From the NCBI GenBank assembly GCA_023245935.1, contig JAHFJM010000001.1, positions 310,001 to 374,000 on the forward strand: a stretch of DNA of 64,000 nucleotides, written 5' to 3'. This stretch comes from Candidatus Peribacteria bacterium. GTDB lineage: Bacteria > Patescibacteriota > Gracilibacteria > Peribacterales > Peribacteraceae. The number at the start of each line of letters is the position of its first letter. Positions within the stretch are counted from its first letter, which is position 1. The translations under genes and the position numbers were made by a program. Below the pieces are notes generated by a model. It ran no database searches, had not been told where the DNA came from, and worked only from the letters and a program-made list of their open reading frames with translations. Shown here one piece after another: positions 55,850 through 62,039 of this stretch.

Positions 55850-56743
55850 TTATTTCCGGTCATTCCAGTAGACCAAGAGCGGTGTTGCAACGAAGATCGA
55901 TGAGTACGTGCCGAGGATGATGCCGATGATCAGTGCGAGGACGAACCAGTGGATGCTGGTGCTGCCGAGGAAGAAGAGGGAGAAGAGCATGATCAGCGTG
56001 GAGCCCGAGGTGTAACACGAGCGCTTCCATGTCTGGTTCACCGCTTTATTGGAGGTGATGCCGAAGTCTTCCTTCCGTTCCTGGATTGCGAGATTGTCGC
56101 GGATGCGGTCGAAGATGATGATCGTGTCATTCACCGAGTAGCCGAGGATCGTGAGGAGCGCCGTCACGAAGAGCGTGTCCACCTCGAACGTCGTGTAGTA
56201 ACTGAGGATCACGAAGACACCGACGGTCACCATGACGTCATGCAGAAGCGTTGCAACGGCGACGACGCCGAACTTCCACGGGCTGTACCTGCGTGGAATT
56301 TTGCGGAAGGCGAATGCCAAGTACAGGATGATGCCGAGCGATGCGGTGATGATTGCGTACGCGGCACGGATCTTGAGCGTATGTCCGACCGTGGGACCGA
56401 TCGTTGTGTACTGCACCTGCTCAAGTTCACCGAGTTTCTCTGTGAGGTGAGCGATCAATGCTTTATGCGTGTCATCATTGATCTCCTTGATGCGGACGAG
56501 GAAGTTGCCGTTTTTAAGTTTGTTCACGGTCGGGACGAGGTCTTCGCCTTTGAATGCTTTGATCGCCGAAATCACGGTGTCTGCCGTTTGTACTGACGAT
56601 GCGGTCTTCAATTCCATTCGCGTACCGCCCGTGAACTCAATCGAGAGGCGCGGACCGGGTACGAACACGAGCACGATCGAGAGAATCGTGAGTGTGGTCG
56701 ACAGGATGAAGAAGTACTTTGCCGGCTTGAGAAAATCAGTCAT
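55850..56743 (-). CDS. secF: Protein translocase subunit SecF
   Basis: Part of SecDF, which uses the proton gradient to help export. The 297-residue protein has six helices, the first periplasmic domain after TM1 (PGPRLSIEFTGGTRME), and the RND-type core with motifs DVMVTVGVFVILSYY and ILGYSVNDTIIIFDRIRDNL. secD is not in the window. It lies between tig and a hypothetical gene (56786) on the same strand, 14 and 42 bp away. Confidence 0.96.
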   Translation of the reverse strand: MTDFLKPAKYFFILSTTLTILSIVLVFVPGPRLSIEFTGGTRMELKTASSVQTADTVISAIKAFKGEDLVPTVNKLKNGNFLVRIKEINDDTHKALIAHLTEKLGELEQVQYTTIGPTVGHTLKIRAAYAIITASLGIILYLAFAFRKIPRRYSPWKFGVVAVATLLHDVMVTVGVFVILSYYTTFEVDTLFVTALLTILGYSVNDTIIIFDRIRDNLAIQERKEDFGITSNKAVNQTWKRSCYTSGSTLIMLFSLFFLGSTSIHWFVLALIIGIILGTYSSIFVATPLLVYWNDRK

Positions 56744-56785
56744 GCGCGAATGAGGGTAGCGGGAATGAAGAGGGGATTCCAGTGG

Positions 56786-57823
56786 TTATTGCGTGTGCCG
56801 GACCCTCACGGTGAGCGCATCTCTGCCATCCTCGGCATCGAAGCGGATGGTCTCCGTCTTCTTTTCGCTCACGGACTCCAGAAACGAAGATTCTTTCGCG
56901 GTAAGAAAACTTCCCCCCGGATGTTGCAGAAGCCACGGAATGTTCGCCGTTCCGACGAAAATCCCTCTCAATTCCTTGTCGGAGGTCGGATGATCGATCC
57001 GGCGCATTCCCTCTTCCAGAAGGTCGCTGTCGTTGCCGATGACAATGATCTTCCCTTTCGTTGCCATCAGAAGCTGCAGTTGGCTTCCCGAGCCTGCGCT
57101 CGTTTTCTCCCAACCGTTTTCCGTTCGTACGATTTCCTCTCCCATGGGTGCTGCCGTGATATCGATGCGACGATCGCCATGGAGGAATGTTTGGGAGCGA
57201 ATGATTGCGGGGGTGGCGTGCGACCGTATGCTTTGGATCCATGCCTGCATTGCCTGAGTGCTTGTTGCTTTTCCCTCAACCAGAAAACGCGGGCTGCCCG
57301 GGCTTGCCGCGATCATCATGCTCATGCCGTTTCCAAAGAGATCGGAGACCATCTTCTCGATCTCTGTCCTGCCCGTGGCACTGTGCAGCCGCTCCTGCGC
57401 GATTCCTCTCATTCCCTCAAGCAGTGACGGATCGCTCTTGCTGAGAGCATCTTCGAAAGAGGCAAGCAGTGTGAGCGGATCGCTCACTGCGATCGCAAAG
57501 AAAGGAGCAGTGTCTCCAGGCAGTAGTGGCAGCAGAGGAGCATTCGCCGTGAAGAGCGTTGCCTCCCTCTTCTTCAGTATCCATTTGGTTTCGGTCGTAC
57601 TCTCGAGCATCAGTGCGCTCGCGAAAGGACGGAGCATGGCATTAGACAGGCTCGAGCCGGATATGGATAGCATGAACGTTTCCCTGTGAACGGCGAGACC
57701 GGATGTTTTCGGACCGACCGATCGAATCGTCATTCCGATCAAGAGAGCGCTGCAGAGTGCGATGAAGAGTCCGATCCCCGCGACGAGTGCGGAGCGTTGC
57801 CAGTGGTGGTGGGAAGAGGTCAC
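56786..57823 (-). CDS. Membrane-anchored hypothetical protein, 345 residues
   Basis: A signal-anchor helix (about residues 11-32) is followed by an outer domain of about 310 residues with alternating strand/helix stretches (FLVEGKATSTQAMQAWIQSI, IIVIGNDSDLLEEGMRRI). The pattern recalls DUF3352-like extracytoplasmic proteins, but this is a weak resemblance. Start is GTG 57823, chosen because TATCAT (57831-57836 complement, with a TGn extension) ends 7 nt upstream. It is upstream of secF on the same strand. Confidence 0.65.
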   Translation of the reverse strand: MTSSHHHWQRSALVAGIGLFIALCSALLIGMTIRSVGPKTSGLAVHRETFMLSISGSSLSNAMLRPFASALMLESTTETKWILKKREATLFTANAPLLPLLPGDTAPFFAIAVSDPLTLLASFEDALSKSDPSLLEGMRGIAQERLHSATGRTEIEKMVSDLFGNGMSMMIAASPGSPRFLVEGKATSTQAMQAWIQSIRSHATPAIIRSQTFLHGDRRIDITAAPMGEEIVRTENGWEKTSAGSGSQLQLLMATKGKIIVIGNDSDLLEEGMRRIDHPTSDKELRGIFVGTANIPWLLQHPGGSFLTAKESSFLESVSEKKTETIRFDAEDGRDALTVRVRHTQ

Positions 57824-57915
57824 TATGGGGATGATAACACAGGGATCTTGTCATTTTTCTTGAACTACTAATTTGATCAAATAAAATATTTCCTGATTTT
57901 TTCCAGTGCAACTTC

Positions 57916-57943
57916 TTGCGCGAATTTCTTAGATGAGTACAAT
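57916..57943 (+). promoter_or_regulatory. Promoter of the candidate structured RNA
   Basis: -35 TTGCGC and -10 TACAAT with a 16 bp spacer. The expected start is near 57950. Confidence 0.5.
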
Positions 57944-57949
57944 GACATG

Positions 57950-58392
57950 ATTTCTTCCAAACAAAGAAATCAATCAAACCAAGACAAACAGAAACAGGCT
58001 CCGGAGCCACCATACAAACAAGAGAGATCTGTTCATTCACATCACAGCCCGAAAACGTAGAGAGGACAGCAGGCACTATCTTGCGCTGCCCCTAGCGCCC
58101 GCCGTCCTCTCTGCTCTGCAATGTCGCCCCTTCACTGAGAGTGAGCTTGAGGGGGTGCGCCCCCTTTCTCCCCAGTGTTCTCCCGGAGCTTTCAGCACCG
58201 CGCGATGAACCGGTACGGGGACTTCGTCTAGTCACGAGGAGAAACAAGAGACTGTAGCAAGGCAGAGTTCCGGGCTCCTCCCCATGTAGACCCTCCGCAC
58301 GAAGGCTCAGTGGAAGTTTCCAACCCATTCATCCATTGATAGCCGAGGAGGCGAATACAAACACAAAAAGGCCGGAAACGGTCTTTTTGTTT
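57950..58392 (+). ncRNA. Candidate structured non-coding RNA, about 440 nt
   Basis: No gene-length ORF covers this 590-bp gap. The putative transcript has a promoter at one end and an intrinsic terminator at the other, and contains strong hairpins: GATTTCTT/AAGAAATC at its 5' end, GGCTCCGGAGCC, a long stem AGAGAGGAC...GTCCTCTCT (about 58058-58115), and GGGGGTGCGCCCCC. I looked for tmRNA, RNase P, SRP and group I/II intron signatures and found none. A 36-codon frame (57947-58057, MISSKQRNQSNQDK...) lies at the 5' end, but its ATG is only 3 nt after the -10 box. The minus strand is also possible. Confidence 0.45.
58365..58388. terminator. Strong bidirectional-type terminator
   Basis: AAAAAGGCCG-GAAA-CGGTCTTTTT: 10-bp stem with one G-U pair and U-tracts on both strands. 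It separates the candidate RNA from DUF559 copy 2. Confidence 0.8.
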
Positions 58393-58414
58393 ATGGGTGG
58401 TAGAATACGAAACT

Positions 58415-58798
58415 ATGGATAATGCAAAACCTCTCTACGATTTTCGTAAATTAGAACTGAAAAGGGCGCTGCGGAGGCAACAAACACCTACTGAAAAGGT
58501 TTTATGGGAGGCGTTGCGCAATAGAAAATTGCAAGGCATGAAATGGAGAAGACAGGCGAATATTGATATCTACATTGCAGATTTTCTTTGTGTGGAGCAT
58601 CGGCTAATAATTGAGGTAGATGGGGGAATACACGATGGTCGACAGGAGCAAGATCATTTGCGAACAGAAGTCATCGGAGATCATGATTACAAAGTGATTC
58701 GTTTCCGCAACGAAGAAATTCTTCAAGGATTGCCGGAGGTATTGCGTCGCATTACAGCCCTCACCCCCAGCCCCTCTCCAACGATTGGAGAGGGGTGA
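58415..58798 (+). CDS. DUF559-domain endonuclease (Vsr-like), copy 2
   Basis: A 127-residue relative of the gene at 54043: TPTEKVLWEALRNRKLQGMK, IYIADFLCVEHRLIIEVDGG, H near residue 82, YKVIRFRNEEILQGL. Its final residues ALTPSPSPTIGEG and stop codon are coded by the first hairpin of the 118-bp element that follows (58758-58875). No repeat copy is found upstream, unlike copy 1. TAGAAT (58401-58406) ends 8 nt before the ATG. The two copies are clearly homologous but not identical, so they did not arise by a very recent duplication. Confidence 0.88.
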   Translation: MDNAKPLYDFRKLELKRALRRQQTPTEKVLWEALRNRKLQGMKWRRQANIDIYIADFLCVEHRLIIEVDGGIHDGRQEQDHLRTEVIGDHDYKVIRFRNEEILQGLPEVLRRITALTPSPSPTIGEG

Positions 58799-58875
58799 CT
58801 CGTGTTTCTCTGAGTACGGACATTTCTCTCTCCAGATCGCTGGAGAGAGATGTCGCTTCAGCGACAGAGTGAGGG
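58758..58875. mobile_element. 118-bp hairpin element (MITE-like), second full copy
   Basis: CCCTCAC...GTGAGGG ends, hairpin CCCCTCTCC/GGAGAGGGG, a linker with ACTCGTGTTTCTCTGAGTAC, hairpin CTCTCTCCAG/CTGGAGAGAG and a third TCGCTTCAGCGA hairpin. It is about 80 percent identical by eye to the copy at 17607. It overlaps the 3' end of DUF559 copy 2. Confidence 0.8.
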
Positions 58876-58891
58876 CTGTTTTCGGAGATGA

Positions 58892-60241
58892 TTACTTTGT
58901 TTTCTCCACCACCGCTTCCACCTCCAACGCTTTCGGGTTTCTCGAATCTATCCTGAGTGCGCTCTGGAGATAGTTCTTCGCATCATCGATCGCACCAGCA
59001 GCGAAGGAGGCTTTTGCGGCGAGGGCGAGGGCGGAGGCGTCGTTCGGGAATCGTGCTAGTGCGGTTTTCGAGAGTGCCACTGCGTCCTGCAGATGATTCT
59101 CCAGCGTGATCGCAAGTGTTACGTACTGTTCGAAAGTTTTCAGTTCGCTGTCTTTCGCTTCGGCGAGAATTTTCAACTGCTCAAGTGCGAGATCGTTGTT
59201 CCCGAGTTCGCGCGCATACTCGACGAGGAGTTCTCTCGCATCCTGCTCCGGACTGAAGCCGTTGAGGATTGCATACTGCAGGAAGGTGACGGCATTCTGC
59301 GGATCACCGAGAGCTTCGTGCGTGCGTGCGAGGAAGTACTGAACTTCCGGCTTCTCGGGATCGAGTGAGTACGCTTCCTCGAGAGAGGTGAGTGCGTCTT
59401 TTAAGCGTTCCGAGACGAACTCGCAGTACCCCTTCACGATCCATGCATCGCGGTAGCGTTCCTGCTTCAGGATTACGGTTTGCAGCAGCGGCAATGCCGT
59501 TTCACACTCGTTCACCTGCGCGAGTGCGCGAGAGACAAGCGTGAGGAGATGAATGTCCTGACCGTTCGGGAAGAGAGAGAATTCGTCGTAGGCGGCGAGA
59601 ATCACTTTCGCGTACGTTCGGATGGTCGGGTCGTTTCCGGAAGCGGCGAGTGTCAGTTCTTTCTTCGCCGTCTCATGATCGTTCTGAGAGATCGCGACCA
59701 ATGCAAGACCGTACTGCGATTGTGGCAAATTCGGCGAGCGCCCGAAGATTGCCGACGCTTCCTGGGTGTTCCCGCTCCGCAGCGCGAGGATCCCCTCAAG
59801 GAGGACGATGTCACCGGTGTTGGGGTTCGCTTCTTTCAGCGACGCGATCGTCTTCTTCGCTTCGTCGAATTGCCGGCGTTGCAACTGAATGCTTGCAAGT
59901 TTTTTGAGCGCCGGAGAGCCGCCGCCGGTCGTCACACTCTTCCCGTAGTGATCCTGCGCCTGCTTCCACTCGCCCCGAAGTTCGAAGATCTCGCCCTGAC
60001 GGAGTTCCATCAGCGCTTCGGACTGATTCACGTTTTCCAAGGGAGATCCCGTCCGCGTCGGGAGGATTTTTTTCAGGAGATCCGTCGTGCCGCCTTGCGC
60101 CTGAAACGACGATTCAATCGTTCTGACTGACGAGTGGATTTGCCAAAGGAAGACTGCGGCGGAAGCCCCGCCCAGTGCGAGTGCGATGAGAACCGGAACG
60201 GCGATACGGGGAGAGATCTTCACGGAGGTGGAGGGTACCAC
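58892..60241 (-). CDS. Membrane-anchored TPR-repeat protein
   Basis: About 445 residues. After a basic start (VKISPRIAVP) comes one membrane helix (about 14-34), then about ten TPR-like helix pairs (AKKTIASLKEANPNTGDIVLLEG, YSLDPEKPEVQYFLARTHEALGDPQNAV seen as LDPEKPEVQYFLARTHEALG, and the final AKNYLQSALRIDSRNPKALE). TPR stacks scaffold protein complexes; here on the outer or inner membrane face. GTG 60241 or GTG 60223 is the start; the latter gives a cleaner signal anchor. Confidence 0.8.
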   Translation of the reverse strand: MVPSTSVKISPRIAVPVLIALALGGASAAVFLWQIHSSVRTIESSFQAQGGTTDLLKKILPTRTGSPLENVNQSEALMELRQGEIFELRGEWKQAQDHYGKSVTTGGGSPALKKLASIQLQRRQFDEAKKTIASLKEANPNTGDIVLLEGILALRSGNTQEASAIFGRSPNLPQSQYGLALVAISQNDHETAKKELTLAASGNDPTIRTYAKVILAAYDEFSLFPNGQDIHLLTLVSRALAQVNECETALPLLQTVILKQERYRDAWIVKGYCEFVSERLKDALTSLEEAYSLDPEKPEVQYFLARTHEALGDPQNAVTFLQYAILNGFSPEQDARELLVEYARELGNNDLALEQLKILAEAKDSELKTFEQYVTLAITLENHLQDAVALSKTALARFPNDASALALAAKASFAAGAIDDAKNYLQSALRIDSRNPKALEVEAVVEKTK

Positions 60242-60280
60242 GCGAGTCAGAGGATGGCTATTTTCAGATACGAGAAAAGT

Positions 60281-60345
60281 GGTTAGTGATCAGTGGTTAG
60301 TGGCTAGAATTTCTTGCATCACTAACCACTACTCACTACCTACGA
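60281..60345. repeat. Word repeat with inverted halves (TTAGTGG / CCACTAA)
   Basis: GTGGTTAGTGATCAGTGGTT is followed by inverted words CACTAACCACTACTCAC. It fills the gap between the 219-residue gene and the TPR gene and shares its word with 4987-5020. Confidence 0.75.
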
Positions 60346-60353
60346 GCCACTCG

Positions 60354-61013
60354 TCAATCCATCTTCGGATTCAGCTCCCCGTCGTCACTCTTCTTGCTTT
60401 TCGTCGTTCGTGTTTTCGTTTTCGGTTGCTCGTCCGTGTCCACGCCGACGGTGACGCGTGCGGCGGCTTCCACGATGTGACGCGGGATGATCGCTTCGAC
60501 TGTGCCCCATGTTGCGCTGTCGGTCTTCGGCACAAGGATCGTCACCTGATCGCCGATTTCCGCGCGGTAGAACGTGACTGATGCCAGGAGCAAGCGATAC
60601 GCTTTCCCCTCCGCCAATACTTTGTACTGACCGTCTTCCTGAATCAGCACGCCGACCATCGTCCGGCGTGGGATAGGTGCGATCTGCTTGTAGATGAATT
60701 TTCCTTCGTCGGTGATGCTGAGCTTCATGCCGTCACCCTCGACCAGTTTGCTCTTTGACGCGTAGTTCGCCGGAATCGGATACGTCTGACCGAGCGAGTC
60801 GACCATGTTCTGTCCGTCGAACACGCCCTCGATGATCTTCGATGTGCTCGGGTTGAAGGCACTCATGCCGATCGATCCGGCTTTGGAGCTTAAGCGCTCG
60901 CGCGAAGGATCGCTGATACCCGTCATCTCCCGAAGGAGACTGTTCGCGGTCTTGAGAGAGCTCATCGCGGAGTCGATGAGTTCTTGGATGGAGAGCAGAT
61001 TGTCGTCCGACAT
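60354..61013 (-). CDS. Conserved-looking hypothetical protein, 219 residues
   Basis: Soluble. It has an N-terminal helical part (IQELIDSAMSSLKTANSLL), a middle beta-rich domain with GVFDGQNMVDSLGQTYPIPA, YASKSKLVEGDGMKLSITDEG and FIYKQIAPIPRRTMVGVL, and a basic Lys/Thr tail (TKTRTTKSKKS). I recall similar proteins from CPR genomes, without a known function; this is memory, not a search. It is downstream of pfkB by 12 bp in the same unit. Confidence 0.65.
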   Translation of the reverse strand: MSDDNLLSIQELIDSAMSSLKTANSLLREMTGISDPSRERLSSKAGSIGMSAFNPSTSKIIEGVFDGQNMVDSLGQTYPIPANYASKSKLVEGDGMKLSITDEGKFIYKQIAPIPRRTMVGVLIQEDGQYKVLAEGKAYRLLLASVTFYRAEIGDQVTILVPKTDSATWGTVEAIIPRHIVEAAARVTVGVDTDEQPKTKTRTTKSKKSDDGELNPKMD

Positions 61014-61025
61014 GGTATGAGATTG

Positions 61026-62033
61026 TTAGGAAATTATTTCCACATCGAGAAGGTTTAAAGCAATCTGTTCTCTGATGGAAGTTTCTGTCAGCAGTCCTGC
61101 TTGAGCACCGATTGCTCCAACAACACTTGCAGCATTCAGTGTACCCGAGACGAGCGCTTTTTGCAACGACTCTCCTTGGAGCAGCGACCAGAATGCCGCC
61201 GTGCCGAAGGCATCTCCGGCGCCGGTTGTGTCGACCACGGTGACATTTTTCAGAATCGGGCAACGGTAAATATTTGTGCCGTCCGAGGCAATCGTTCCGT
61301 TCTTCCCGTCCGTGATGCAGACATTCTTCGCTCCTGCGGCAATGAGTTTCTTCAGTGCTTCGTCGATCGTTTTTGACTTCGAGAACAGAAGCGCTTCCTC
61401 CTTATTAAGGAGGAGAAGATCGGTTGCTTTCAGCAGTGTCGAAGCATCGTGCTGCTTCATTCCGGCACCGATCTGGCTGCCTCCCGGGTTCCATGCCAGC
61501 ATGCTTCTCTTTCCTTTCCTTGTCAGCGCGTCGACGATGTCGTCTTGGATCATGCACGATGTTTCGCAGAGATGATTCAGGTAGACCGCATCGGTTTCGA
61601 GAATCGCGGCTCTGTCGAACGTCGTGTCGTGCAGATGCTCGTTCACTCCGGGTGCATAGAGGATTGTTCGTTCGCCGTTCTGCAGAGAGAGGATGATCGA
61701 AAAGCTACTGGTTTCATGTTCGACGACTGTTGCGGAAGCGGTGTTCACGCCTTCTTTCTGGAGATTCTTCAGAAGTTTCTCTCCCCACTGATCCGATCCG
61801 ACGATGCCGCAGAATGATGCGGAGAGTCCGAGTCTCGAGAGACCGACTGACGTATTGCTCGCTCCTCCTCCGCAGCACTCGATCACGTTCTTCACTTGCA
61901 ACTTTCCCCCGATCTCGAGACGAATCGATTCACTTTCTTTGAGTGCCTCGTGCATCGTCAAGAACAGATCGTAGGTTGCCCCTCCGATGGAGAGCGTGCG
62001 CAGCGCCGCGGATGATTTTTTTGTGTCAGCCAT
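61026..62033 (-). CDS. PfkB-family sugar/nucleoside kinase
   Basis: A 335-residue ribokinase-fold enzyme: N-terminal IGGATYDLFLTM, GGGASNTSVGLSRLGLSASFCG (substrate lid), LLLNKEEALLF, and the C-terminal PfkB signature DTTGAGDAFGTAAFW with catalytic Asp. It phosphorylates a sugar, nucleoside or sugar phosphate; the closest look is to ribokinase/adenosine kinase-like members, but the substrate cannot be fixed. It is 6 bp after the surface-protein gene. The ATG follows AAGTTCCC. Confidence 0.88.
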   Translation of the reverse strand: MADTKKSSAALRTLSIGGATYDLFLTMHEALKESESIRLEIGGKLQVKNVIECCGGGASNTSVGLSRLGLSASFCGIVGSDQWGEKLLKNLQKEGVNTASATVVEHETSSFSIILSLQNGERTILYAPGVNEHLHDTTFDRAAILETDAVYLNHLCETSCMIQDDIVDALTRKGKRSMLAWNPGGSQIGAGMKQHDASTLLKATDLLLLNKEEALLFSKSKTIDEALKKLIAAGAKNVCITDGKNGTIASDGTNIYRCPILKNVTVVDTTGAGDAFGTAAFWSLLQGESLQKALVSGTLNAASVVGAIGAQAGLLTETSIREQIALNLLDVEIIS

Positions 62034-62039
62034 GGGAAC

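Noticed and set aside
57950-58392. tmRNA, RNase P RNA, SRP RNA or group I/II intron
   Set aside because: The key signatures were not found on either strand: the GAGGAAAGTCCGGGC of RNase P, the tRNA-like ends of tmRNA, the SRP GGAAG tetraloop region, or the domain V hairpin of group II introns.
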